Part shown: in pieces, positions 49,843-57,956 of the stretch
Numbering within the stretch: position 1 is the first letter of the stretch
Layout of the letters: each line of letters opens with the position of its first letter
Origin: Modestobacter italicus
GTDB lineage: Bacteria; Actinomycetota; Actinomycetes; Mycobacteriales; Geodermatophilaceae
Assembly (NCBI RefSeq): GCF_019799965.1
Contig: NZ_JABGCJ010000005.1
Span: forward strand, 186,001 to 250,000
Reading direction: 5' to 3'
Length of the DNA: 64,000 bases
The notes under the pieces: generated by a model
What the model saw: only the letters and a program-made list of their open reading frames with translations
Told to the model about the DNA's origin: nothing
Database searches by the model: none
Program-made: the position numbers and the translations under genes

Positions 49843-50200
49843 CCTGACCGCCGAGGGCGGCCACGGCGCCGTCCCGACCGGGCCGGAGGTGCCGGTCGAG
49901 CCGGGGGCGGCCACCACGCGCCGCGACTGGCCGCTCTACGAGGTGTTCGTCCGCGGCAAGCGGGGGCTCAACCACGTGCACGTCGGCTCGCTGCACGCTC
50001 CGGACGAGGAGATGGCCGTGCACGCCGCGCGCGACCTCTACACCCGGCGCAACGAGGGCGTGAGCATCTGGGTGGTGCGGGCCGCGGACATCACCGCCTC
50101 CAGCCCGGACGAGAAGGACCCGATGTTCACCCCCAGCGGCGACAAGGTCTACCGCCACCCCACGTTCTACGAGATCCCCGAGAACGTCCCGCACATGTGA
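49835..50200 (+). CDS. paaB: 1,2-phenylacetyl-CoA epoxidase subunit PaaB
   Basis: A 121-residue small structural subunit. The conserved region begins at [27 protein letters not shown] and includes [19 protein letters not shown] and [11 protein letters not shown]. PaaB bridges PaaAC units in the complex. The first 28 residues are a variable, Gly/Pro-rich tail. GTG 49835 overlaps paaA by 8 bp. Between paaB and paaC lies a 119-bp gap filled by palindromic repeats, whereas these two genes are usually almost adjacent. Confidence 0.95.
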   Translation: MSDLTAEGGHGAVPTGPEVPVEPGAATTRRDWPLYEVFVRGKRGLNHVHVGSLHAPDEEMAVHAARDLYTRRNEGVSIWVVRAADITASSPDEKDPMFTPSGDKVYRHPTFYEIPENVPHM

Positions 50201-50235
50201 ACGTCCGCGGTCGATCGCGAGAAGCAGCGCGCGTA

Positions 50236-50304
50236 CTTGATCGCGCGAAACCGCGCGTACGTGATCGCGCGAAACCGCGCGGACGTGATCGCGCGAAACC
50301 GCGG
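50236..50304. repeat. Three-copy 24-bp palindromic repeat between paaB and paaC
   Basis: Three tandem 24-bp units each carry the self-complementary core CGCGCGAAACCGCGCG (6-bp stem, AAAC loop); the third is trimmed at the paaC ribosome-binding site. A relative of the same element, again preceded by ACTTGxTCG, occurs at 63881-63936. This looks like a REP-type dispersed repeat. The copies are multiples of three bases and leave an open frame through the gap. Confidence 0.85.
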
Positions 50305-50319
50305 AGGAGAGGCGAGAGC

Positions 50320-51228
50320 ATGCACGAGGAGACCGTGTACGACGCGCTGGACTCCGCCCACGGCGGCGAGGGGCAGTGGGCGTTCGGCACCGGGTTCGAC
50401 GAGCCGCTGGCCGGTGTCGACACCACGGTGCCCGACGGGATCGACCCGGCCGACCTCGGCGAGTACTGCCTGATGCTCGGCGACGACGCCCTGGTGCTCG
50501 CCCAGCGGCTGACCGAGTGGATGACCGCGGCCCGGGAGCTGGAGGAGGAGGTCGCCTTCGGCAACACCGCCCTCGACCTCCTCGGCCAGGCGCGGTTGCT
50601 GCTGGCCCGGGCCGGGTCGGTCGGCGTGCTCGGCCGCAGCCGGGAGCGGGCCACGCCGTCGATCCCGGACGAGGACGCGCTGGCCTACTTCCGCGACCCC
50701 GACGAGTTCCGGTGCACCGCACTGGTGGCAGCCCCCGGCGGGGACTTCGGCCAGACGATGGTCCGGCTGCTGGCCGCGTCCACGCTGCGGCTGGCGGTGT
50801 TCACCCGGCTGCGCGACTCGCGCGACCCGGTGCTCGCCGCGATCGCGGCCAAGGGCGTGCACGAGCTGACCTACCACCGCGACCACGCCGCCCGCTGGGT
50901 GCTGCGGCTGGGCGACGGGACGCCGGAGTCGCACCGCCGCGCGCAGGCCGGGGTCGACGCGGTCTGGCCGCTGCTGGCCGACGTCTTCTCCGCCACCGAC
51001 GTCGAGCGGCGCCTCGTCGCGGCCGGGGTGGCGGTCGACCCGGCGGCCACCCGTTCGGAGGTGACCGCCGTGCTCACCCAGGTGCTCGGCCAGGCGACCC
51101 TGCGCGTGCCGGAGTGGCCCGCCGACGTCCCGCCCCGCGGCCGGGTCGGTGAGCACTCCCCCGACCTGACCGCCCTGCTGGCCACCCTCCAGGGCCTGGC
51201 CCGCCAGCACCCCGCGGCCACCTGGTGA
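50320..51228 (+). CDS. paaC: 1,2-phenylacetyl-CoA epoxidase subunit PaaC
   Basis: A 302-residue ferritin-fold structural subunit that pairs with PaaA but lacks a functional di-iron centre. Typical segments are YCLMLGDDALVLAQRLTEW, FGNTALDLLGQARLLL and GVHELTYHRDHAARWVLRLGDG. ATG 50320 is chosen because a GGAGGAGAGG site precedes it and family homology begins here. The frame is also open to GTG 50197, but that would translate the REP repeats into a basic tail of 41 residues. The stop overlaps the paaD GTG. Confidence 0.94.
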   Translation: MHEETVYDALDSAHGGEGQWAFGTGFDEPLAGVDTTVPDGIDPADLGEYCLMLGDDALVLAQRLTEWMTAARELEEEVAFGNTALDLLGQARLLLARAGSVGVLGRSRERATPSIPDEDALAYFRDPDEFRCTALVAAPGGDFGQTMVRLLAASTLRLAVFTRLRDSRDPVLAAIAAKGVHELTYHRDHAARWVLRLGDGTPESHRRAQAGVDAVWPLLADVFSATDVERRLVAAGVAVDPAATRSEVTAVLTQVLGQATLRVPEWPADVPPRGRVGEHSPDLTALLATLQGLARQHPAATW

Positions 51229-51800
51229 CCGCCGCCAGCCCCGGCCATGTCGGCGAACGTGGCCGCGCGTCGGACGCCCCCTCCGGACATGTTGGCGAAC
51301 ATGGCCGGGAAGAGCGGGCGCGGGCGGTTGCGGAGGCGGTGACGGACCCGGAGCTGCCGCTGGTCACGCTGGCCGACCTCGGGGTGCTGCGGGACGTCCG
51401 GGTCGAGGACGGCGTCGTGGTCGTGGAGATCACGCCCACCTGGTCCGGCTGTCCGGCGATGGGGGTGATGCGCGCGGACCTGGTGCACGCGCTGCACCGG
51501 GCCGGGTACGCCGAGGTCGACGTGCGCACGGTGCTCTCCCCCGCCTGGAGCACCGACTGGATCACCGGCGAGGGGCGCCGCAGGCTCGCCGCCGGCGGCA
51601 TCGCCCCACCCGGGCCGGCGCCGGCCCGCAGCACCGGCCCGGTGCCGCTGACCCTGGGCCCCAGCCGGCGGACGGCGGAGTGCCCGGTCTGCGGATCGGC
51701 GGACACCGTGGAGACCAGCGCGTTCAGCGGCACCGCCTGCAAGGCACTGCGCCGCTGCCGCAGCTGTGCCGAGCCCTTCGAGCACCTCAAGGAGCGCTGA
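51225..51800 (+). CDS. paaD: 1,2-phenylacetyl-CoA epoxidase-associated protein PaaD (Fe-S maturation)
   Basis: A 191-residue protein with a MIP18/DUF59 domain (VTDPELPLVTLADLGVLRDV, then TPTWSGCPAMGVM) and a C-terminal zinc/iron ribbon (CPVCGSADT ... CKALRRCRSC). PaaD helps assemble the iron centres. GTG 51225 is coupled to the paaC stop. The first 30 or so residues are encoded by two palindromic elements (51243-51264 and 51285-51306), giving the internally repeated peptide GHVGE(R/H)GR, an extension not normal for the family. Confidence 0.93.
   Translation: MTAASPGHVGERGRASDAPSGHVGEHGREERARAVAEAVTDPELPLVTLADLGVLRDVRVEDGVVVVEITPTWSGCPAMGVMRADLVHALHRAGYAEVDVRTVLSPAWSTDWITGEGRRRLAAGGIAPPGPAPARSTGPVPLTLGPSRRTAECPVCGSADTVETSAFSGTACKALRRCRSCAEPFEHLKER
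51243..51306. repeat. Pair of CATGT-GGCGA-ACATG palindromic elements in the paaD 5' end
   Basis: Two 22-bp elements, GGCCATGTCGGCGAACGTGGCC (split here as GGCCATGTCGG and CGAACGTGGCC) at 51243-51264 and a sister copy at 51285-51306, are inverted repeats with 6-8 bp arms around a GGCG or CGGCGA loop. They lie inside the coding frame of paaD and are unrelated to the CGCGCGAAACCGCGCG repeat upstream. Confidence 0.75.
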
Positions 51801-52876
51801 TGACGGCGGTGCACCGGCGCAGGCCGCAGTTCCACCCGCTGACCGTGGCCGGGGTCGAACGACTCACCGACGACGCGGTCGCGGTGACCTTCGCCGTCCC
51901 CGACGAGCTGGCCGAGGTCTACCGCTTCTCCCCCGGCCAGGCGCTCACCCTGCGCCGGGTGGACGACGACCGGGACGAGCGCCGCTCGTACTCGATCTGC
52001 GCCCCGCTCGGGGCGCCGCCGCGGGTCGGCGTGCGGGAGGTGCCCGGCGGCTACTTCTCCTCCTGGCTGGTGCACGACGTGCGGCCGGGCGACCGGATCG
52101 ACGTCCTGCCCCCGGCCGGGACCTTCACCGCTGACCTGTCGGTGCCCGGTGACCACGTGTTCGTCGTCGCCGGGTCCGGGATCACCCCGGCGCTGTCCCT
52201 GGCCGGCTCGGTGCTGCGCGACGGGGTCTCGACGGTCACGGTGTTCTACGGCAACCGCCGGGTCAGCACGGTGATGTTCGCCGACGAGCTGGCCGACCTG
52301 AAGGACCGCCACGGCCCCCGGCTGCAGCTGGTGCACGTGCTGTCCCGGGAGCCCCGGGACGCCGAGCTGACCAGCGGGCGGCTGGACGGTGACCGGCTGC
52401 GCCGGCTGGTCGGTGCCCTCGTCGACGCGCCGGCGGTGGACCACTGGTGGCTGTGCGGCCCGCACGGGATGGTCACCGACGCCCGCGAGCTGCTGGCCGA
52501 GCTGGGGGTGCCCGGCGAGCGGGTGCACCAGGAGCTGTTCTTCGTCGACGACCTCCCCCCGGAGCCGGTGCGCGGCGACGAGCAGACCGTGCAGGGCCCC
52601 AGCGCCGAGGTGACCGTGGTGCTGGACGGCCGGACGACGACGCTGGCCCTGCCCCGTGACGTCCCGGTGCTCGACTCGGCCCAGCAGGTGCGCGGTGACC
52701 TGCCCTTCGCCTGCAAGGGTGGGGTGTGCGGCACCTGCCGGGCGCGGGTGACCGCGGGCGAGGTGACCATGCGCCGCAACTACGCCCTGGAGGCCGCGGA
52801 GGTCGAGGCCGGCTACGTGCTGACCTGCCAGACCCTGCCGTTGTCGGAACGGGTCACCGTCGACTTCGACGCCTGA
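51800..52876 (+). CDS. paaE: 1,2-phenylacetyl-CoA epoxidase reductase PaaE
   Basis: A 358-residue NADPH-dependent reductase: an N-terminal flavin domain (RRSYSICAPLG), an NAD(P) domain (VVAGSGITPALSL, WWLCGPHGMVTDARELL) and a C-terminal plant-type ferredoxin domain (CKGGVCGTCRARV with distal LTCQ). It feeds electrons to PaaA. ATG 51800 overlaps the paaD stop (TGATG) with GGAG upstream. The operon stops here with a strong hairpin. The later paa genes (paaF, G, Z, J, K) are not in this window. Confidence 0.95.
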   Translation: MTAVHRRRPQFHPLTVAGVERLTDDAVAVTFAVPDELAEVYRFSPGQALTLRRVDDDRDERRSYSICAPLGAPPRVGVREVPGGYFSSWLVHDVRPGDRIDVLPPAGTFTADLSVPGDHVFVVAGSGITPALSLAGSVLRDGVSTVTVFYGNRRVSTVMFADELADLKDRHGPRLQLVHVLSREPRDAELTSGRLDGDRLRRLVGALVDAPAVDHWWLCGPHGMVTDARELLAELGVPGERVHQELFFVDDLPPEPVRGDEQTVQGPSAEVTVVLDGRTTTLALPRDVPVLDSAQQVRGDLPFACKGGVCGTCRARVTAGEVTMRRNYALEAAEVEAGYVLTCQTLPLSERVTVDFDA

Positions 52877-52880
52877 GGCC

Positions 52881-52919
52881 ACCGGGTGCGGGTGGGGTGG
52901 CGCCCCGCCCGCACCCGGT
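52881..52919. terminator. Bidirectional terminator after paaE
   Basis: ACCGGGTGCGGG pairs with CCCGCACCCGGT; after one mismatch, GGGG pairs with CCCC around a short loop. It separates the convergent paaE (stop 52876) and aldose epimerase (stop at 52923) genes. Confidence 0.85.
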
Positions 52920-52922
52920 CCG

Positions 52923-54188
52923 TCAGTTGTCCAGCTCGAAGACCGTGGTGCTCTCGTACACCTCGCCCGGGCGCAGCTCGGTGGACGGGAAGCCGGGCTG
53001 GTTCGGGGAGTCCGGGAAGTGCTGGGTCTCCAGCGCCAGCCCGTCGCTCTGCCGGTAGACGCTGCCGCCGGTGCCCACGAGCGTGCCGTCGAGGAAGTTG
53101 CCCGAGTAGAACTGCAGCCCCGGTTCGGTGGTGGAGACGGTCAGGGTGCGGCCGCTCTCCGGGTCGTGCAGCTCGGCGGCCTCCTCCAGCTCGTCCTCGC
53201 CGTCCGAGCCCTCCCGCGCACCGTCGTCGTCCCGGTTCAGCACCCAGTTGTGGTCGTAGCCCTGGCCGTACAGCAGCTGCTGGTCGGCGACCCGGATGCG
53301 GGCCCCGATGGCGGTGGGGTCGCGGAAGTCGAACGGGGTGCCCTCGACGGGCGCGATCTCGCCGGTCGGGATGAGCGTCTCGTCCACCGGGGTGTAGGCG
53401 TCGGCGTCGATCTCCAGCTCGTGGTCGTAGATCGTCCCCGACCCCTCGCCGCCGAGGTTCCAGTAGGTGTGCTGGGTCAGGTTGACCACGGTGGGTGCGT
53501 CGGTGCTGGCCTCGTAGTGGACGGTCAGCCGCTCCTGCCGGTCGACGCTGTAGGTGACCGTCGTGGTGAGCGTGCCGGGGAAGCCCTGGTCGCCGTCCGG
53601 GCTGACCAGCTGCAACTGCAGCGCCGCGGTCCGGCGGTCGCCGACCGGGGTCGCCGTCCACACCCGGTCGTCGAAGCCCTCGGGCCCGCCGTGCAGGGTG
53701 TTCGGCCCGTCGTTGAGCGGCAGCTGGTACCTCTCGCCGTCCAGCTCGAACTCACCCCCGGCGATCCGGTTGCCGTACCGGCCGATCAGCGAGCCGAAGT
53801 ACGGGTCGGCGTCGGAGGCGTAGCCGGCCACGTCGGGGAAGCCCAGGACGACGTTCTCCACCTGGCCGTGCGCGTCGGGCACCTCGAGGGTCTGGATCAC
53901 CCCGCCGTAGGTGAGCACCCGCACCGTCATGTCGCCGTTGCGCAGCGTCCAGCGCTCGACCGGGGTGCCGTCGGGTGCGGTGCCGAAGGGCTCGACGGTG
54001 GTGCTCGCCTGCCCCCGGTGGTGGCCGCCGCCGCGATCGGGGCGGTCGTCGGTCGCAGCGGCCGGTGCAGCGGCGCTGCCGACGAGCAGGCCGGTGCTGA
54101 GCGCGGCGACCAGCGGCCAGGAACGCCGTCGGCGGCGGCCGGCCATCGCGGCGGGGTGGGAAGAGGGCAGGGGAACGCGTCCAGGCAT
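52923..54188 (-). CDS. Secreted aldose 1-epimerase (galactose mutarotase family)
   Basis: A 421-residue aldose epimerase with an N-terminal export signal (RRRRRSWPLVAALSTGLLVGS, cleavage after an Ala-rich stretch near residue 45). Mutarotase motifs are complete: GRYGNRIAGGEF, the catalytic His in NLTQHTYWNLGG and the Glu in ALETQHFPDSPNQPGF. An acidic insertion (DDDGAREGSDGEDELEEA) lies near residue 335. It interconverts sugar anomers, apparently outside the membrane. ATG 54188 has GGAG upstream. The frame open to 54224 is less likely. Confidence 0.9.
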   Translation of the reverse strand: MPGRVPLPSSHPAAMAGRRRRRSWPLVAALSTGLLVGSAAAPAAATDDRPDRGGGHHRGQASTTVEPFGTAPDGTPVERWTLRNGDMTVRVLTYGGVIQTLEVPDAHGQVENVVLGFPDVAGYASDADPYFGSLIGRYGNRIAGGEFELDGERYQLPLNDGPNTLHGGPEGFDDRVWTATPVGDRRTAALQLQLVSPDGDQGFPGTLTTTVTYSVDRQERLTVHYEASTDAPTVVNLTQHTYWNLGGEGSGTIYDHELEIDADAYTPVDETLIPTGEIAPVEGTPFDFRDPTAIGARIRVADQQLLYGQGYDHNWVLNRDDDGAREGSDGEDELEEAAELHDPESGRTLTVSTTEPGLQFYSGNFLDGTLVGTGGSVYRQSDGLALETQHFPDSPNQPGFPSTELRPGEVYESTTVFELDN

Positions 54189-54333
54189 GCGGGACTCCGT
54201 CGTCCGTCGCGGTGGCAGGTGCACGTGCCCCTCGACACCGGAACGGCGAACGGGGACGTGCCCTCGGTCGGTCCTGTGGAACGCACTCGACGGTAGGGAC
54301 GCCGCCGAGCCACTGTCAATGGCGGGGCCGGCG

Positions 54334-54648
54334 TCAGTCCCGGCCGACCGCGACCGTGGTCCGCGACCGGTAGAGCAGGTCGCCGTGCTCGGCCTGGTGC
54401 CGGGCGATGTAGGCCTCGACGAAGGGGCACACCGCCAGCACCCGCAGTCCCTGGCGCCGGACGTCGTCCAGTGCCTGGCGCACCAGGGCCGAGGCGATGC
54501 CCTTCCCCTCGTGCCCGGGGTACACCTCGGTGTGGGTGAAGACGACGAGCTCGGCGGTCTTCAGGTACTCCGCGATCGCAGCCAGCTCGCCGCCGACCCG
54601 CCCCTCGTACCGGTGCCGCTCGCTGGCGTCGGTCATCTCGACCTGCAT
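54334..54648 (-). CDS. GNAT-family N-acetyltransferase (YidJ/NATD1-like, DUF4442-free short form)
   Basis: A 104-residue minimal GNAT domain. The acetyl-CoA loop region reads HTEVYPGHEGKGIASALVRQAL, followed by VLAVCPFVEAYIARHQAEHGDL, the pattern of the short YidJ/NATD1-like group. The acceptor is unknown. ATG 54648 follows a GAGGGG site; an internal ATG four codons later is possible. The long frame upstream to 56022 is the antisense shadow of the ligase gene. Confidence 0.87.
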   Translation of the reverse strand: MQVEMTDASERHRYEGRVGGELAAIAEYLKTAELVVFTHTEVYPGHEGKGIASALVRQALDDVRRQGLRVLAVCPFVEAYIARHQAEHGDLLYRSRTTVAVGRD

Positions 54649-54734
54649 GGTGGTCCCCTCTCGCCGCCCGGGTGGTCGGCCCATCCTGGCCGGGTCGGGC
54701 CACTGGGAGGGCACCGGGGGCGGCAGCACGCTGC

Positions 54735-54782
54735 TCGCCGGTCGCCGGTCGCCGGTCGCCGGTCGCCGGTCGCCGGTCGCCG
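54735..54782. repeat. Six-copy 7-bp tandem repeat upstream of the DNA ligase gene
   Basis: TCGCCGG is repeated six times without mismatch (54735-54776), with a partial seventh copy. The tract ends 4 bp before GAGCAT (54787-54792), the -10-like hexamer placed 6 nt before the ligase GTG. It therefore occupies the position of the -35 element and spacer. Confidence 0.9.
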
Positions 54783-54798
54783 CTGCGAGCATGGCGGC

Positions 54799-56340
54799 GT
54801 GCTGCTCACCGACGTCCTCGCCACCTCTGCCGCCGTCACCGCCACCAGGTCCCGGACGGCGAAGGCCACGGCGATCGCGGACCTGCTCCGCCGGGCCGCC
54901 GCGGAGGAGGTGGAGCCGGTGACCGCCTGGCTGTCCGGCGAGGTGCGCCAGGGCCGGCTGGGCATCGGGTGGCGCACCCTCTCCGCGCTCTCCGGCCCCG
55001 CCGCGCCGGAGCCGTCGCTGACCGTGCTCGACGTCGACCGGGCCCTGGCCGAGCTGGCCGGCGTGACCGGCCCCGGTTCGGCGGCCCGCCGGGACGCCCT
55101 GCTGCGCACCCTGCTGGGCGCCGCCACCGCCGACGAGCAGCACTTCCTGGTGCGGCTGCTGACCGGGGAGCTGCGCCAGGGTGCGCTGGAGGGCGTCGTG
55201 CTGGACGCGGTCGCCACCGCCGCCGACGTGCCGGCCCCGACCCTCCGCCGGGCGTTCATGCTCTCCGGCCGGCTGCCTGAGACCGCTGCCCTGGCCCTCA
55301 CCGGCGGGGTCGACGCGCTCGTCGCGGTGCGGCTGGAGGTCGGCCGGCCGGTGCGGCCGATGCTGGCCAGCCCGGGGTCGTCGCTGGACGCCGCGCTCGC
55401 CGACCTGGGCAGCGAGGTGACCGTGGAGACCAAGCTGGACGGCGCCCGGATCCAGGTGCACCGGGACGGCGACCTCGTCCGGGTGTGGACCCGCACGCTG
55501 CGCGAGGTCACCGACGGCGTCCCCGAGCTGGTGGAGCGGATCCGGGCGCTGCCCTGCACCACCGCCGTGCTGGACGGCGAGACCCTCGCACTGGACGACG
55601 ACGGCCGGCCGCGGGCCTTCCAGGACACGATGAGCCGGTTCGGCAGCGATGCCTCGGACGCCGGGGTGCTGCTGAGCCCGTTCCTGTTCGACGTGCTGCA
55701 CCTGGACGGCCGTGACCTGCTGGACGAGCCGCTGGCGGTCCGGCTGGACGCGCTGGCCGGGCTGCTCGCCGCCGAGGAGCACGCCGCGCTCCGGATGCCC
55801 GGGGTGCGCCGGCCCACCCCGGAGCAGGCGGCCGGGGTGCTCGAGGAGGCGCTGGCCGCCGGGCACGAGGGCGTGGTGGTCAAGGCGCTGGACGCGCCGT
55901 ACGCCGCCGGTCGCCGCGGCCGGGCGTGGCAGAAGGTCAAGCCGGTGCACACCCTGGACCTGGTGGTGCTCGGCGCCGAGTGGGGCTACGGCCGGCGCAG
56001 CGGCCGGCTGTCCAACATCCACCTGGGCGCCCGCGACCCCGACGGCGGTGAGCCGCTGATGGTCGGCAAGACGTTCAAGGGGATGACCGACGAGCTGCTG
56101 GACTGGCAGACCCGCACGTTCCCCGAGCTCACCGCCGAGCGGGCCGAGTGGGGGCTACGGCTGCGGCCGGAGCTGGTGGTGGAGATCGCGCTGGACGGCG
56201 CGCAGCGCAGCACGCGGTACCCCGGCGGGCTGGCGCTGCGCTTCGCCCGGGTGCTGCGCTACCGGCCGGACAAGACCGCGGCCGAGGCCGACACGCTCGA
56301 CGCGGTGCGCGCCCTGCTCGCCGGGCACCCGGCCGACTGA
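54799..56340 (+). CDS. ATP-dependent DNA ligase (LigB type)
   Basis: A 513-residue ATP-dependent ligase. The adenylation lysine is Lys212 in TKLDGARIQ; further nucleotidyltransferase motifs are AVLDGETLAL, HEGVVVKALD and RAWQKVKP. An N-terminal DNA-binding domain (about 1-190) and a C-terminal OB fold complete the layout found in mycobacterial LigB. It is probably a repair ligase supplementing the NAD-dependent LigA. GTG 54799 lacks a Shine-Dalgarno and has GAGCAT 6 nt upstream. The frame is open upstream only through repeats. Confidence 0.93.
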   Translation: MLLTDVLATSAAVTATRSRTAKATAIADLLRRAAAEEVEPVTAWLSGEVRQGRLGIGWRTLSALSGPAAPEPSLTVLDVDRALAELAGVTGPGSAARRDALLRTLLGAATADEQHFLVRLLTGELRQGALEGVVLDAVATAADVPAPTLRRAFMLSGRLPETAALALTGGVDALVAVRLEVGRPVRPMLASPGSSLDAALADLGSEVTVETKLDGARIQVHRDGDLVRVWTRTLREVTDGVPELVERIRALPCTTAVLDGETLALDDDGRPRAFQDTMSRFGSDASDAGVLLSPFLFDVLHLDGRDLLDEPLAVRLDALAGLLAAEEHAALRMPGVRRPTPEQAAGVLEEALAAGHEGVVVKALDAPYAAGRRGRAWQKVKPVHTLDLVVLGAEWGYGRRSGRLSNIHLGARDPDGGEPLMVGKTFKGMTDELLDWQTRTFPELTAERAEWGLRLRPELVVEIALDGAQRSTRYPGGLALRFARVLRYRPDKTAAEADTLDAVRALLAGHPAD

Positions 56341-56350
56341 TCCCCCGCGG

Positions 56351-56728
56351 TCAGCGGCGGTGCCAGCGGGCCGCGCCCGCCGCGGCGAGCGACAGCACCG
56401 TGAGCGACAGACCGGCGCTGCGCCCGGCGACGTCCCCGCCGCGGCGGCCGACCAGGACGGCGGCGGCGTCGAGCACGGTGAGCAGCAGGGTGACCTCGGT
56501 GGTGCGCCGAGCCTGGGGCGCAGGGGTGACCAGCAGCGCGGCGCCCATGGCGATGTTGCGGGCGGCGATCAGCCGCACCAGCAGTGGCAGCGCCACGTCG
56601 GTGCGGGTGGCCTCCTCCCGCACCCCCAGCACCCGGGTGATCGCCCGCGGCGCGAACAGCGCCCCGGTGCCCAGCCAGATCGACAACGACCCGATCGTCT
56701 TGCGGGTCCCGTCCCAGTCGTTCGTCAT
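56351..56728 (-). CDS. Small hypothetical membrane protein (DUF4267-like)
   Basis: A 125-residue protein with three or four hydrophobic segments (IGSLSIWLGTGALFAP, LIAARNIAMGAALLV, VTLLLTVLDAAAVLV, GLSLTVLSLAAAGAA). The arrangement RLIAARNIAMGAALL resembles DUF4267-type proteins, but I assign that loosely. ATG 56728 overlaps the stop of the upstream gene (ATGA), making it the last gene of a four-gene leftward operon. Function unknown. Confidence 0.65.
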   Translation of the reverse strand: MTNDWDGTRKTIGSLSIWLGTGALFAPRAITRVLGVREEATRTDVALPLLVRLIAARNIAMGAALLVTPAPQARRTTEVTLLLTVLDAAAVLVGRRGGDVAGRSAGLSLTVLSLAAAGAARWHRR

Positions 56729-57285
56729 GCAGGGCTGGTGCCCGGTGGCCGCGCCGGCCAACCGGAGGCCAGCACCAGGACCACGGCGAGGAAGGGCAGT
56801 GTCGCGGCGCTGGCGACCAGGTCGCTGACCGCGGCCACGGTGAAGGCGCCGACCCCCGGTGAGTCCAGCGGCCCGAGCACCCGGTCCGCGCCGAGGGCGG
56901 CGACCGAGACGGGGATGGTCAGCAGCGCCGACACCGCGCCACCGGCGACGACCCCGGCCAGCACGGTGCCCGGCGCCCGCCGCACCGCGCGGGCGGCCAG
57001 GACGACGCCGCGGCGCAGCGCCCCGGCGGTCTCGGCGCCGCGGCCGGCGGGCAGCCCGGCCAGCGCACCGGTCACCCACAGCTGGGCGATCAGGCCGGTG
57101 GTGAAGCCGACGGCGTCCACGGCCAGGGCCGCCCCCAGCCGCGGGTCGTCCCAGACCAGCACCTGACGGAGCACGTCGGGCACGGTGTTGACCAGGGTGG
57201 CGGCGAGGGCGACCAGCCAGGCGGTGCGGGCGTGCCGGCGCAGCACGCCGAGTGCCGCGCGCAGCGTGCCCGATGGTGCGGGCAT
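56725..57285 (-). CDS. Hypothetical multi-pass membrane protein
   Basis: A 186-residue protein with about four or five membrane segments, including AWLVALAATLVNTVPDVL, VGFTTGLIAQLWVTGALAGL, TVLAGVVAGGAVSALLTI and the C-terminal LPFLAVVLVLASGW. The pattern recalls YciC/glycerophosphodiesterase membrane-domain proteins, but no motif is decisive. ATG 57285 overlaps the methyltransferase stop, and its stop overlaps the next ATG. It belongs to the YbhN-methyltransferase operon. Confidence 0.7.
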   Translation of the reverse strand: MPAPSGTLRAALGVLRRHARTAWLVALAATLVNTVPDVLRQVLVWDDPRLGAALAVDAVGFTTGLIAQLWVTGALAGLPAGRGAETAGALRRGVVLAARAVRRAPGTVLAGVVAGGAVSALLTIPVSVAALGADRVLGPLDSPGVGAFTVAAVSDLVASAATLPFLAVVLVLASGWPARPPGTSPA

Positions 57286-57941
57286 CAGGCCCGGGTGGCG
57301 ACGAGCGCCGTCCAGCAGCCGGCCACCCGGGTCTCCTGGGCGGTCACCTCCAGCCCGGCGGCGCGGCAGGCGGCGGCCAGGCCGGCCGGGGTGGGGCGGT
57401 CGCCGTCGGCGGGGTGCCGGGAGACCGCACGGAGGGGCCGGCTGTCGACGATCCGGGCGGTCATCTCGCAGGAGTACAGCCGGCCACCCGGACGCAGCAC
57501 CCGCGCGGCCTCGCGCAGCACGGCCCGCCAGTCCTCGGCGTGGTGCAGCACGTGGTAGCCGAAGACGGCGTCGTAGCTCCCGTCGGGTGCGGTCAGCCGG
57601 GTGGCGTCCCCGGCCGCGACGGACACCCGGTCGCCCAGGTCGGCCACCGCCGCGCGGCAGGCGTCCGCGCTGGCGGGGAAGAGCTCCACGCCGTCGGCGT
57701 GCGCGGCGCCGAAGGTGTCCAGCGCCAGTCGGAGCCCGGTGCCGCGCCGTCCGGTGCCGAGCTCGAGCACCCGGCCGCCGGGCACCGGCCCCCCGAGTCG
57801 CAGCAGCCGGGGTGCCTCCACCTGGCGCTGCGCGCGGGCGCGCAGCCGGGAGTCCACCCAGAGCCGGTTGGCGTCGACCACGGTCGAGGGGACGGCGGAG
57901 CGCGCGGGTGTGTCGGGCACGGTCCCGTGGTGCCCCGTCAC
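57285..57941 (-). CDS. Class I SAM-dependent methyltransferase
   Basis: A 218-residue methyltransferase with motif I VLELGTGRRGTGLRLAL, an acidic residue in DGVELFPAS, motif II SYDAVFGYHVLHHAEDW and motif III VLRPGGRLYSCEM. This is the Methyltransf_11 pattern of small-molecule and lipid methyltransferases. The start is uncertain: TTG 57953 follows the upstream TGA by 3 nt, and GTGs occur at 57941 and 57920. I use 57941. It is second in the operon behind the YbhN-like gene, so a lipid substrate is possible. Confidence 0.83.
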   Translation of the reverse strand: MTGHHGTVPDTPARSAVPSTVVDANRLWVDSRLRARAQRQVEAPRLLRLGGPVPGGRVLELGTGRRGTGLRLALDTFGAAHADGVELFPASADACRAAVADLGDRVSVAAGDATRLTAPDGSYDAVFGYHVLHHAEDWRAVLREAARVLRPGGRLYSCEMTARIVDSRPLRAVSRHPADGDRPTPAGLAAACRAAGLEVTAQETRVAGCWTALVATRA

Positions 57942-57956
57942 CGGCGGGCACAACCG

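Noticed and set aside
50197-50319. Extended PaaC start at GTG 50197 coupled to the paaB stop
   Set aside because: It would translate the palindromic repeats into a 41-residue Arg/Lys/Asp tail absent from PaaC proteins, while ATG 50320 has a strong ribosome-binding site and begins the conserved sequence.
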